A stretch of 64,000 bases of DNA from the NCBI GenBank assembly GCA_001465115.1, contig CP013614.1, forward strand, positions 1,612,001 through 1,676,000, written 5' to 3'. The notes beneath the pieces were generated by a model, which was given only the letters and a program-made list of their open reading frames with translations, searched no databases and was not told where the DNA came from. Both the position numbers and the translations under genes were made by a program. The stretch comes from Enterococcus silesiacus. Its GTDB lineage: Bacteria; Bacillota; Bacilli; Lactobacillales; Enterococcaceae. This document shows, piece after piece, positions 17,492 through 26,378 of the stretch (its first letter is position 1; each line of letters opens with the position of its first letter).

Positions 17492-18796
17492 ATGAAAAAG
17501 TTTTTAGGCTCCTTATTAGTTTTAGCTTCAGCATTAATGTTAACAGCTTGTGGAGGGGCTGGTAGCAGTAAAGATGCTGATGCAGGAAGTACAAACAATG
17601 GTAGTAGTGAAAAAATAACGCTTTGGGCTTGGGATGAAACATTTAACATCAAAGCGGCTGAAATCGCAAAAGAATATTACGAAAATAAAGATGTTACAGT
17701 TGAAGTTGTGACCATGTCACAAAATGATATTGTTCAAAAATTAAATACTAGTTTAGCTTCAGGAAATACAGAAGGTTTACCTAATATCGTGTTAATTGAA
17801 GACTATCGCATTCAAAGTTACCTGACATCTTATCCCGATGCATTTTCAGATCTAGGTTCAATTGTGAAAGAGAAAGATTTCTCAGATTATAAATTTGCTG
17901 TAAATAAAGTTGATGACAAGATTTATGGTGTGCCATTTGATAGTGGAGTTGCAGGTATCTTCTATCGTCGCGATTACTTTGAAGAAGCTGGCTATAAGGA
18001 AGCCGACCTACAAGATATCAATTGGGATGATTTAATCAAAATTGCTCGAGTTGTTAAAGATAAAACCGGTCATGCATTGATGACAATGGATCCAAGTGAT
18101 TTAGGCTTAACACGTATTATTATGCAATCTACAGGTAAATGGTTTACAGATGAATCTGGTGAAAAGGTAACCTTAAAAGGCAATAAAGCATTAGAATACG
18201 CCTTAAAAATTCAAGCGACTATCTTAAAAGAAGGTCTAGCTGAGCAAGTTTCTGACTGGGATGGCGGTGTAAATGGGGTTCAATCAGGTTCAGTCGCAAG
18301 TGCCATTCAAGGATGTTGGTATGCAAGTACGATCCAAGGCGCTGAAGATCAAACAGGTAAATGGGGTATTGCACCGATTCCAGTCATCAAAGGTGATGCA
18401 AACTCTAAACATAGTTCCAACATTGGTGGCGGAGGTTGGTACGTAATCAAAGGCTTACCAGGTGAAGAACAAGCAAAAGAATTCTTAGGACAAACATTTG
18501 CCTCAAATGTTGATTTAATGAATCAATTAGCGAAAGAAGTTGGCGTTATTTCTACCTTAAAAGCTGCCAGTAAATCCCCTATTTATCAAGAAGGTGTCGC
18601 ATTCTATGATGGTCAAAAGGTCTTTGAAGATTTTTCGAACTGGTCTGCTGAAGTACCAAAGGTTAACTATGGTAAAGATACGTACGCCATTGAATCCATT
18701 TTAACTGAAAGCTTACAAGAAGTGATTAATGGCGGAGACGTAGATAAAGTCTTAACAAATGTCCAAAAACAAGCTGAAGACCAATTAGAAAATTAA
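17492..18796 (+). CDS. Sugar ABC transporter substrate-binding lipoprotein (CUT1)
   Basis: 434 residues. The N-terminus ends in a lipobox LMLTAC with lipidated Cys20, followed by a Gly/Ser-rich linker and a family 1 solute-binding fold (ITLWAWDETFNIKAAEIAKEYYENKD..., YGVPFDSGVAGIFYRRDYFEEAGY). It anchors outside the membrane and delivers an oligosaccharide to the permeases encoded downstream. A 120-base spacer with a strong hairpin separates it from the first permease gene, which would allow the binding protein to be made in excess. Divergent from the YesMN-like genes. The ligand is unknown; galacto-oligosaccharides are suggested by the neighbours. Confidence 0.92.
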   Translation: MKKFLGSLLVLASALMLTACGGAGSSKDADAGSTNNGSSEKITLWAWDETFNIKAAEIAKEYYENKDVTVEVVTMSQNDIVQKLNTSLASGNTEGLPNIVLIEDYRIQSYLTSYPDAFSDLGSIVKEKDFSDYKFAVNKVDDKIYGVPFDSGVAGIFYRRDYFEEAGYKEADLQDINWDDLIKIARVVKDKTGHALMTMDPSDLGLTRIIMQSTGKWFTDESGEKVTLKGNKALEYALKIQATILKEGLAEQVSDWDGGVNGVQSGSVASAIQGCWYASTIQGAEDQTGKWGIAPIPVIKGDANSKHSSNIGGGGWYVIKGLPGEEQAKEFLGQTFASNVDLMNQLAKEVGVISTLKAASKSPIYQEGVAFYDGQKVFEDFSNWSAEVPKVNYGKDTYAIESILTESLQEVINGGDVDKVLTNVQKQAEDQLEN

Positions 18797-18831
18797 GGGA
18801 TTAATGCTCCCACCGCTTATTCAGATTCCTT

Positions 18832-18872
18832 GAGGTTGGGAATGTAACTCGTAGAGTTATATCCCAACCTCT
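18832..18872. terminator. Intra-operon hairpin, likely partial terminator
   Basis: GAGGTTGGGA pairs with the matching right arm ATCCCAACCTC, with an inner GTAACTC/GAGTTAT pair. It lies between the binding-protein gene and the permease genes and has no long T-run, so it may act as an attenuator or as a 3' stabiliser of the upstream message. It belongs to the palindrome family at 1261, 29364 and 42097. Confidence 0.55.
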
Positions 18873-18916
18873 GCATTATTATTAATCGGCTGACAACAAT
18901 CAGGAGGCATCAAGTT

Positions 18917-19795
18917 ATGCAAAAAAGAAAGAAAAAATTTGAATTCTTTGCCAATGGTGATGGTTTTATACTATTACCCGTGATTTTGATTACGGTCTTA
19001 GTCTTTATCCCAATGGTAATGGCCCTATTGAATTCCTTTAAATCTGGAATTCCAACAAATATGACTTTTAATGGGTTAGGTAATTACAAGCGAATGCTCT
19101 CAGATAGTACGTTTAGAAAAGCCTTTGGCAACACTTTTTTATATTTAATTGTTCAAGTTCCGGTGATGCTAATGCTCTCACTATTTTTTTCAAATATATT
19201 AAACGATAAGCGTTTAAAGTTTAAAGGATTCTTTCGGACGGCCTTATTTTTGCCTTGTATTACGTCCTTAGTATCTTACTCATTAATTATGAAAAGCTTA
19301 TTTTCTGCGTCGGGCTTAGTCAATCAAGTCCTGTTAAATATGAATCTTGTGGAAGCACCGATTCAGTGGTTGACGGATCCTTTTTGGGCTAAAGTCTTAA
19401 TTATACTTTCCATCACGTGGCGTTGGACAGGTTATAACATGATTTTCTTTATTTCAGGTATGCAAAATATTGATCCAGAAATTTATGAAGCTGCCGATAT
19501 GGATGGCGCAAATAAATGGCAGCAGTTTTTCAAAATTACAATACCAAACTTAAAACCAGTTATTTTATTTACGACAATTACTTCCACAATTGGCACGTTG
19601 CAATTGTTTGATGAAGTTCAAAATATTACCGGTGGGGGTCCAGCCAATGCAACGACGACTCTTTCACAATATATTTATAACCTAAGTTTCAAATTCACAC
19701 CAAATTTTGGTTATGCAGCCGCAGTTTCCTTTGTGATTGTGTTCTGTATAGTTATTTTAACAATTATTCAAAAACGTGTAGCTGGAGATGAGTAA
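18917..19795 (+). CDS. Sugar ABC transporter permease (MalF/UgpA type)
   Basis: 292 residues with six predicted membrane segments and the ATPase-contact loop EAADMDGANKWQQFFKITIP, the EAA motif of binding-protein-dependent permeases. The gene overlaps the next permease by 8 bases; the pair would form the membrane channel for the lipoprotein encoded upstream. An AGGAGG ribosome site precedes the ATG. No ATPase gene is present in this operon, so a shared MsmX/MsmK-type ATPase encoded elsewhere probably energises the complex. Confidence 0.92.
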   Translation: MQKRKKKFEFFANGDGFILLPVILITVLVFIPMVMALLNSFKSGIPTNMTFNGLGNYKRMLSDSTFRKAFGNTFLYLIVQVPVMLMLSLFFSNILNDKRLKFKGFFRTALFLPCITSLVSYSLIMKSLFSASGLVNQVLLNMNLVEAPIQWLTDPFWAKVLIILSITWRWTGYNMIFFISGMQNIDPEIYEAADMDGANKWQQFFKITIPNLKPVILFTTITSTIGTLQLFDEVQNITGGGPANATTTLSQYIYNLSFKFTPNFGYAAAVSFVIVFCIVILTIIQKRVAGDE

Positions 19796-20618
19796 GATGG
19801 AAAAAATATCAAAAGGAATTAAATATCTCGTTTTAAGTATCGCGGCCTTTGTTTCGATCTTCCCTTTTATCTGGATGATTTTAGGGATGACCAATCAAAC
19901 CATTGATATTACTGCTGGCAAGATTATGATTGGCGATCAGCTGATGATCAACTTTCAAAATCTTTTTACTAGTGATTTAAACTTTGGCAGAGCCTTAATC
20001 AATTCCGCCGTAATTGCAGTGATTACAACCATATTTGCCTTATTCTTATCCTCGATGGCAGGCTATGGTTTTGAAATTTTCCGTTCTAAACGGAATGACC
20101 GTATTTTTAGTATTTTACTCCTCTCGATGATGGTCCCATTCTCAGCAATGATGATTCCTTTATATACTATGTTTTCAAAATTAAGTAACACACCTTTTGG
20201 AATCAACTCATTGTTCAGTGTGATTATACCGTCTGTCAGTACCGCCTTTTTAATCTTCTTGTTTAAACAAAATATTAAAGCCTTCCCCCGCTCTTTAGTT
20301 GAAGCTGCTCGAATTGATGGGTTAGGTGAACTGGCGATTTTCTTTAAAATATATATGCCAACGGCCAAAAATATCTATGCTGCTGCTGCGATTATTACGT
20401 TTATGAATAGTTGGAATAACTATTTATGGCCTCTAGTAGCCTTACAATCGCCAGATAAGCGGACAGTTCCTTTGATTTTGTCGGCCATGGGTGCATCTTA
20501 TACACCAGATTATGGCATGATCATGACAGGTATCGTGATTGCCACTTTACCGATTGCCTTAATTTTCTTTATTCTACAAAAACAATTTGTTCAAGGCATG
20601 TTAGGTTCGGTAAAATAA
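19788..20618 (+). CDS. Sugar ABC transporter permease (MalG/UgpE type)
   Basis: 276 residues, six membrane segments, EAA loop VEAARIDGLGELAIFFKIYMP and the C-terminal pattern of MalG-like subunits (GIVIATLPIALIFFILQKQFVQGMLGSVK). It is the last gene of the operon and partners the upstream permease. The overlap with that gene indicates coupled translation. Confidence 0.92.
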   Translation: MSKMEKISKGIKYLVLSIAAFVSIFPFIWMILGMTNQTIDITAGKIMIGDQLMINFQNLFTSDLNFGRALINSAVIAVITTIFALFLSSMAGYGFEIFRSKRNDRIFSILLLSMMVPFSAMMIPLYTMFSKLSNTPFGINSLFSVIIPSVSTAFLIFLFKQNIKAFPRSLVEAARIDGLGELAIFFKIYMPTAKNIYAAAAIITFMNSWNNYLWPLVALQSPDKRTVPLILSAMGASYTPDYGMIMTGIVIATLPIALIFFILQKQFVQGMLGSVK

Positions 20619-20719
20619 GCCACTTTTGCATCACTTCTTAACTTATACACAACAGATATCTAAAAAAGTTACTTTCATAATTATTAGCTCTTGATATATC
20701 GAACTTTTAAAAGCAATAA

Positions 20720-20806
20720 AAAAGGTGTGGGACAAAAGTAAAAAGCACTTTTGTTTCACACCCTAAATATGAATAAACGCTCCCTGTCCCAACCTCTAAT
20801 CTTAGT
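20720..20806. terminator. Bidirectional hairpin between the sugar ABC operon and the pot operon
   Basis: GGTGTGGGACAAAAGT pairs with ACTTTTGTTTCACACC. A later segment (TGTCCCAACC at about 20784-20793) can compete for the GGTGTGGGACA arm, giving two alternative folds. It lies between the stops of two converging operons. Nothing else is evident in 20619-20886. Confidence 0.7.
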
Positions 20807-20886
20807 ATGTTTTTGTATTAGACATGGATATTTTCTATTCCTTTCATGTAGTACTTGATTTAATCCCACTTCAACTAAATTTCCCT

Positions 20887-21960
20887 CTATTTCCGATACA
20901 TTTTAAACTCTAAAAACAAGTCATTGTAAATCCCTAAATATTTCGCCCCTAAATCTTCATAAACCTCTAAATGCTTAATGACCTCATCACTTGGATAAAA
21001 CTGTTTATCACTAGAAATTTCCTTAGGCAATAATTTTTTTGCTGCTTTATTTGGAGTTGAATAACCAATATACTCTGCATTTTGAGCAGCATTTTCAGGT
21101 CGTAACATAAAATTGATAAACTCGTAGGACCCTTTAATATTTTTCGCTGTTTTAGGAATCACGATATTATCAAACCACAGATTAGATCCTTCTGATGGAA
21201 TTACATAATGCAGATGCTCATTACCATCAAGCATTTCAGAAGCTTCACCAGAAAATGTTACAGCGGCCGCACTTTCTTCATTGATCATATACATTTTGAT
21301 TTCATCGGCTACGATCGCTTTGACATTAGTTGTTAGTTTGTTCAATTTATCTGTTGCTTTACGCAACTCTTGATTATTTTTACTGTTCAAAGAATACCCT
21401 AAGCTGTTCAAGGATAGGCCCAAGACTTCACGAGCCCCATCAATCAACATCACATTATCTTTTAATGCTGGTTTCCATAAATCATCCCAATGCTGAATTT
21501 GACCTTCATCAACAAATTTATCATTGTAAATGATACCTAATGTTCCCCAAAAATAAGGAATCGAGTATTTATTTTGCGGATCAAAATCAAGATTTAGAAA
21601 ACGTTCATCAATATTTTCTAAGCCCTTTAATTTAGAGTGATCGATTGGGAGTAACATTTTTTCTTTCATCATTTTTTGGATCATATATTCAGAGGGAATC
21701 GTAATATCATAGGCCGTACCACCTTGCTGAATTTTCGTAAACATCGCTTCATTCGAGTCAAACGTTTCATAATTGACTTTATATCCAGACTCCTTTTCAA
21801 ATTTACGTAATAAATCAGGATCAATATAATCGCCCCAGTTATAAATCGTCAAGGTATCAGCACCAGCCATACCGCTGGCTTTTTCTAATTGGCGAGCCCC
21901 GAAAAATAGAATTAGAATGATCGCTAAAATACCAATAAGCAAAGATTGTAATTTTTTCAT
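20887..21960 (-). CDS. potD: Spermidine/putrescine-binding protein
   Basis: 357 residues. The mature part starts TLTIYNWGDYIDPDLLRKFEKESGYKVNYETFDSNEAM, standard PotD, and continues PSEYMIQKM and IPYFWGTLGIIYND. The N-terminus is hydrophobic (residues 7-22) but has no Cys, so it is not a lipoprotein of the usual kind; an uncleaved membrane anchor is more likely, as in streptococcal PotD. Last gene of the operon potA-potB-potC-potD, overlapping potC by 4 bases. It captures polyamines outside the membrane for the PotABC importer. Confidence 0.93.
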   Translation of the reverse strand: MKKLQSLLIGILAIILILFFGARQLEKASGMAGADTLTIYNWGDYIDPDLLRKFEKESGYKVNYETFDSNEAMFTKIQQGGTAYDITIPSEYMIQKMMKEKMLLPIDHSKLKGLENIDERFLNLDFDPQNKYSIPYFWGTLGIIYNDKFVDEGQIQHWDDLWKPALKDNVMLIDGAREVLGLSLNSLGYSLNSKNNQELRKATDKLNKLTTNVKAIVADEIKMYMINEESAAAVTFSGEASEMLDGNEHLHYVIPSEGSNLWFDNIVIPKTAKNIKGSYEFINFMLRPENAAQNAEYIGYSTPNKAAKKLLPKEISSDKQFYPSDEVIKHLEVYEDLGAKYLGIYNDLFLEFKMYRK

Positions 21961-22793
21961 TTAAGATTCGCCACCTCACTTTGTTCACGACGCAGTTTTT
22001 TCAGCCGTTTCGACGTATTATCTTGGCTGATAAAATAGTAGCCGATCACTAAAATCATAGAGAAAAGAAAGACTAAAGCACTTAACGCATTGATCTCTAG
22101 ACTGATTCCTTGTCTTGCTCTAGAATAAATCTCAACTGAAAGTGTCGAAAATCCATTTCCTGTAACGAAAAAGGTTACCGCGAAATCATCTAAAGAATAC
22201 GTAAACGCCATAAAATAACCTGCAATGATGCCTGGTGATAAAAACGGCAAAATAATATTTTTGATGACCTGCACATTATTGGCCCCCAGATCACGAGCTG
22301 CATCTACCATCGAGTCATTCATTTCTTGTAATTTCGGTAGCACCATCAAGACAACGATCGGAATACTAAAAGCAATATGAGACAATAGCACACTGGTGAA
22401 GCCTAAACTAATAAAACCGACCGCAGTAAAAAAGATCAAGAAACTAGCACCAATAATGACATCAGGGGACACAAGTAAAATATTATTGAAACTCATTAAA
22501 GTTGTCCTAGTTTTTCTTCGTCTTGTATAATAAATCCCCATTGCACCGAATGTTCCGATGATCGTTGCTAACAACGCTGATAAAAAGGCCAACAAGAAAG
22601 TATTCAGTACAATGATCAACAAGCGGGTATCTTCAAAGACCGCCGTATAATTGGCAAGTGTGAAACCAGTAAATTGATTCATCGTGTCAGTATCATTGAA
22701 CGAATAGAAAATCAGATAAAAAATCGGTGCATACAATAAAGCAAAAACGATGATCAGATAAACATACGACCATTTAAATTTTTTCTTTGTCAT
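21957..22793 (-). CDS. potC: Spermidine/putrescine ABC transporter permease PotC
   Basis: 278 residues, six membrane segments. The permease signature VDAARDLGANNVQVIKNIILPFLSPG (shown by its conserved core AARDLGANN) is typical of PotC, and SLDDFAVTFFVTG is the PotC-specific stretch in the fifth membrane region. Overlaps potB and potD by 4 bases each, so the four genes are translated as a coupled set. Confidence 0.93.
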   Translation of the reverse strand: MTKKKFKWSYVYLIIVFALLYAPIFYLIFYSFNDTDTMNQFTGFTLANYTAVFEDTRLLIIVLNTFLLAFLSALLATIIGTFGAMGIYYTRRRKTRTTLMSFNNILLVSPDVIIGASFLIFFTAVGFISLGFTSVLLSHIAFSIPIVVLMVLPKLQEMNDSMVDAARDLGANNVQVIKNIILPFLSPGIIAGYFMAFTYSLDDFAVTFFVTGNGFSTLSVEIYSRARQGISLEINALSALVFLFSMILVIGYYFISQDNTSKRLKKLRREQSEVANLK

Positions 22794-23599
22794 TTCACCC
22801 GCCCCTTTTTCTTCTTCTCACCGGTCAACAGCATCACGATAAACATCGCCACAATCAAAATCACACCGATCGTTGAACCCATGCCCCAATTTTGCGTCAC
22901 CATAAAATGCTCTTCGATGGCAGTTCCGAGTGTAATCACTCGATTTCCACCAATCAAACGAGTCAACATGAATAATGATAGTGATGGAATAAAGACTGCT
23001 TGAACACCACTTTTTACGCCATTCAAGGATAGCGGGAAAATCACACGCTGAAACGTTTCAACACTATTGGCACCAAGATCACGACTAGCACTGATCAATG
23101 AAGGATTCAACTCTTCTAACGCATTAAAAATTGGCAAAATCATGAATGGAATTTCAATATATGTTGCGACAAACAAAAAACTAAAATCCGTAAACAAAAT
23201 TTGGTGCGGCCCAATCCCAAGAAAACTTAAAAATTGATTCACATTACCATGGATGCTAAAAATCCCAATAAAGGCATAAGCTTTCAACAACAGATTCACC
23301 CATGTCGGCAAGATCACCAACATCAACCACAATTGTTTATGCTTTAACTTTGTTAAAAAGTAGGCGGTCGGATAACTGATTAAAAACGTAAACAACGTGA
23401 TCAAAAAGGCATACCAAACCGAATTCAGAGTCATACTCAAATAAGTGCCAGAAGTAAAATACATCTGGTAATTGTCAAAAGTAAACTGGCCATTCATATC
23501 AAAGAAAGACTGATAGATAATCATCAAAACCGGCGCAATTACAAACAATAACAGCCACATCATATAAGGAATCGAATAAATCCGACGCATTGTTTTCAT
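22790..23599 (-). CDS. potB: Spermidine/putrescine ABC transporter permease PotB
   Basis: 269 residues with six membrane segments and the EAA-type loop ISASRDLGANSVETFQRVIF. The C-terminal part (PSLSLFMLTRLIGG) is characteristic of PotB. It begins 11 bases after the potA stop. It forms the heterodimeric channel with PotC. Confidence 0.93.
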   Translation of the reverse strand: MKTMRRIYSIPYMMWLLLFVIAPVLMIIYQSFFDMNGQFTFDNYQMYFTSGTYLSMTLNSVWYAFLITLFTFLISYPTAYFLTKLKHKQLWLMLVILPTWVNLLLKAYAFIGIFSIHGNVNQFLSFLGIGPHQILFTDFSFLFVATYIEIPFMILPIFNALEELNPSLISASRDLGANSVETFQRVIFPLSLNGVKSGVQAVFIPSLSLFMLTRLIGGNRVITLGTAIEEHFMVTQNWGMGSTIGVILIVAMFIVMLLTGEKKKKGRVK

Positions 23600-23610
23600 T
23601 ATTACTCCCC

Positions 23611-24696
23611 CTATTCTTCGTAGCTTTCTAAACGAGCATCAAAGTCTTCTTCTGATTCATTGAAGCGCATGACATGAATATCTTCTGGTTCAAAAAAGAG
23701 ACCTACTTTGGTACCTTCTTTAGCTTTTCTTGTTGAATGAACCATCCACTCATTGTGGTCTTCATCATGACAGATGATTTCATAGTGAACCCCCCGGAAT
23801 AATTGCGTATCCACCGTTACAACTAATTTACCTTTATCCGCTGTCGTGATCGTTAAATCTTCAGGACGCAACATTATTTCAACTGGTTCCGCTTGGCGCA
23901 TTCCGCCATCCACACATTCAAATCGTTTTCCAACAAATTCAACTAAATTATCTTCGATCATCGTACCATTAACGATATTACTTTCTCCCACAAAATCCGC
24001 CACGAAATGATTGATTGGTTCGTCATAAATATCTACAGGCGTACCACTTTGCACGATGTGTCCTTTGTTCATGACAAAAATTTCATCACTCATTGCTAAA
24101 GCTTCTTCCTGGTCATGGGTAACAAAAATAAACGTGATCCCTAACCGTTGCTGCAACTCTCGCAGTTCATATTGCATATCTGTTCGCAACTTCAAATCCA
24201 ACGCTGATAACGGCTCGTCTAACAACAAGACTTTGGGTTCATTGACAATGGCACGGGCAATCGCTACACGTTGGCGCTGACCACCAGACATCTCACTGAT
24301 TTCACGCGTTTCATAGCCTGGTAACTGAACCATTCGCAAGGCATCTTTGACTTTCTTTTCGATGTCTTTCTTCTGTACCTTTTTAATTTTCAACCCAAAT
24401 GCTACATTGTCAAACACATTCATATGAGGAAATAAGGCATAATCTTGAAACACAGTATTTACTTGACGTTTATTGGCTGGAATATCATTGATTCTTTGTC
24501 CATCAAAATAAATATCCCCTTCGGTCGCATCTGCAAAACCAGCTAGAATTCTTAAGATCGTTGTTTTCCCACATCCTGAAGGACCAAGCAATGTATAAAA
24601 TTTTCCTTGCTCGATTTCAAAACTAACATTTTTTAGGACTTTTTCATCATCATATTGTTTCACGACGTTTTCAAACGTAATAATATTTTTTTTCAC
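23611..24696 (-). CDS. potA: Spermidine/putrescine ABC transporter ATPase
   Basis: 361 residues. Walker [11 protein letters not shown]-loop [10 protein letters not shown], signature MSGGQRQR, Walker [13 protein letters not shown], His switch [10 protein letters not shown], and a C-terminal TOBE-type regulatory domain ([11 protein letters not shown]). The start is a GTG nine bases after GGAGG. First gene of the potABCD operon. The XRE-cupin regulator encoded 228 bases upstream may control it. Confidence 0.95.
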   Translation of the reverse strand: MKKNIITFENVVKQYDDEKVLKNVSFEIEQGKFYTLLGPSGCGKTTILRILAGFADATEGDIYFDGQRINDIPANKRQVNTVFQDYALFPHMNVFDNVAFGLKIKKVQKKDIEKKVKDALRMVQLPGYETREISEMSGGQRQRVAIARAIVNEPKVLLLDEPLSALDLKLRTDMQYELRELQQRLGITFIFVTHDQEEALAMSDEIFVMNKGHIVQSGTPVDIYDEPINHFVADFVGESNIVNGTMIEDNLVEFVGKRFECVDGGMRQAEPVEIMLRPEDLTITTADKGKLVVTVDTQLFRGVHYEIICHDEDHNEWMVHSTRKAKEGTKVGLFFEPEDIHVMRFNESEEDFDARLESYEE

Positions 24697-24924
24697 CCGC
24701 TGATACCTCCAAATTAAAATTGTACTGGGTTTATTTTAACATTGTAGCAACGTTTCACTTCGCTACACCTTGTACTTTTCAACATCAGCTCATTTTATTC
24801 ACTGTGTTTCAAAGCAATAGGCTTGTTCAGCTCTGACTGAAAAATAGGAAATTATAACTGAGGTACTTTTTACTTCATTTATAATTTATCTTTTTCTCGA
24901 AGAGCTAGCCCATAAAACTAACTC

Positions 24925-25467
24925 TTACAAATAAGATTCTGTAGCCACGATCAATACCCGACTTTTTCCTTTTGAGTGATTGATCAGCTGATGACGTTCT
25001 GTTGCTTGGTAATACATTGCCTCACCTTTTTTAGCAGAATGAGTCATTTCACCTAATATCAATGAGACAGAACCATCGATCACATAGATAAACGTTTCAG
25101 ATAGGGAAGGTTCAAAGGTCTTATACTGACCGTTCTTATCAAAGGTCAAAACAATAGGCTCCATTTTTTTTTCATTTGATTCTGGAATCAGCCATTTTAG
25201 TTCATAACCATTCTCTTCATCATAATACAGTGTGCTATCTTCATCTTTATAAACAATTTTCTGCGCTAACGTTCCCTCACTAAAAAATTGTTCTGGTGTG
25301 ATGCCTAATACTTCTAAAATATTAAAAAATGTCTCCATTGAAGGTGAACTCAAATCACGCTCCAACTGAGAAATATAGCCTTTTGTCAAATCAGTTCGCT
25401 CACCTAATTCTTCTTGTGTTAAGTTCTTTTGTACACGTAAATTCCGCAGTTTCTCACCAATTTCCAA
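24925..25467 (-). CDS. XRE-family regulator with C-terminal cupin domain
   Basis: 180 residues. The N-terminal helix-turn-helix (LRNLRVQKNLTQEELGERTDLTKGYISQLERD) is followed by a cupin_2 fold (about 105-178: LSETFIYVIDGSVSLILGE, KKGEAMYYQATERHQLINHS). This is the PuuR/SutR architecture. Its location directly before potABCD on the same strand suggests control of polyamine uptake, with the cupin sensing the ligand; this is inference from the neighbourhood. Confidence 0.88.
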   Translation of the reverse strand: MEIGEKLRNLRVQKNLTQEELGERTDLTKGYISQLERDLSSPSMETFFNILEVLGITPEQFFSEGTLAQKIVYKDEDSTLYYDEENGYELKWLIPESNEKKMEPIVLTFDKNGQYKTFEPSLSETFIYVIDGSVSLILGEMTHSAKKGEAMYYQATERHQLINHSKGKSRVLIVATESYL

Positions 25468-25660
25468 CTGACCACCCCATTTTGATTTATTAAAAAGTTT
25501 GCTCCTACTAAACTACAAGTTTAATTTTACCTTTTCTAGTATACGAATTTTTCAAAAAATAGCAACAAATTTTAACAATAAAATTTGATTTTTTTAATTT
25601 CATCTCATACTTTTATACTAGCACTGATCGAAGGATTTTAACAAAATAAAAAAGCATCTG

Positions 25661-26179
25661 TTATTCAGACACTTCCTCATTTTTTATAAGCCGCACAATT
25701 CTTTTTTTGCCAATTTTTAACGGAATAAAGTAATTGACTAGTAAAGCGATCCCCATTCCGATAAAACTGTCTACGACTCTAGCGAATGCATACCCATAAG
25801 ATCGATCAGCTGGAATCATAAATACGATCGTTAACAAGGTCGCACATGCTCCAACGGTTCCTTCGTGATAGCCTAGACTAGCCAATAAAGCAATCATCAG
25901 CGTTATAATCACAGGAATAAAAATCAATTGCACCAGCTCTGTTCTTCCCAACAAATTGAAAACAGCAATCACCACGACTGACATCAGGGCTCCCATCACA
26001 TTACCAATAATACGATGTTTGCCGTATCTCACTGTATTCTCCATATCTTCCCTCAATGTAAAAACTGTTGTGATCGCCGCAACTACATATGTTTCTCGTT
26101 TTAATAACATACTCACTAAAATACAAAAAAAGACGCTTAACCCCGTTTTAAATGTGCGCATTCCAATTTTAAATTTCAA
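25661..26179 (-). CDS. FUSC/ArAE-family membrane protein, short form
   Basis: 172 residues with about four to five hydrophobic segments. The stretch RTFKTGLSVFFCILVSMLLKRETYVVAAITTVFTLREDMENTVRYGKHRI is typical of aromatic acid exporter (ArAE) N-terminal modules in Firmicutes, split here by its start at residue 7. The family often has a cytoplasmic C-terminal domain, which is absent here. Divergent from the oxidoreductase gene at 26379. Substrate unknown. Confidence 0.75.
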   Translation of the reverse strand: MKFKIGMRTFKTGLSVFFCILVSMLLKRETYVVAAITTVFTLREDMENTVRYGKHRIIGNVMGALMSVVVIAVFNLLGRTELVQLIFIPVIITLMIALLASLGYHEGTVGACATLLTIVFMIPADRSYGYAFARVVDSFIGMGIALLVNYFIPLKIGKKRIVRLIKNEEVSE

Positions 26180-26330
26180 CTACCTAAATTCCTTTCACTG
26201 TTTAGCAAAAATATGACTAATTATTTTTTTCTTATTGTCCAATAAAAAACATCATCTTCTATTTTAACTTATTTTTCTTCTATTATGAAGGGATGTTCAA
26301 GAAGAATTTGGTAAAGATAAAAAGAGAATA

Positions 26331-26339
26331 TGTTATGAT
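26331..26339 (+). promoter_or_regulatory. Extended -10 promoter of the oxidoreductase-coaBC-panT operon
   Basis: TGTTATGAT fits TG-N-TATAAT with one change, 40 bases before the ATG at 26379. No good -35 is needed or visible. Confidence 0.5.
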
Positions 26340-26378
26340 AGTAACAATAAAACTAATTACGTTAAAAGGAGACTATTT

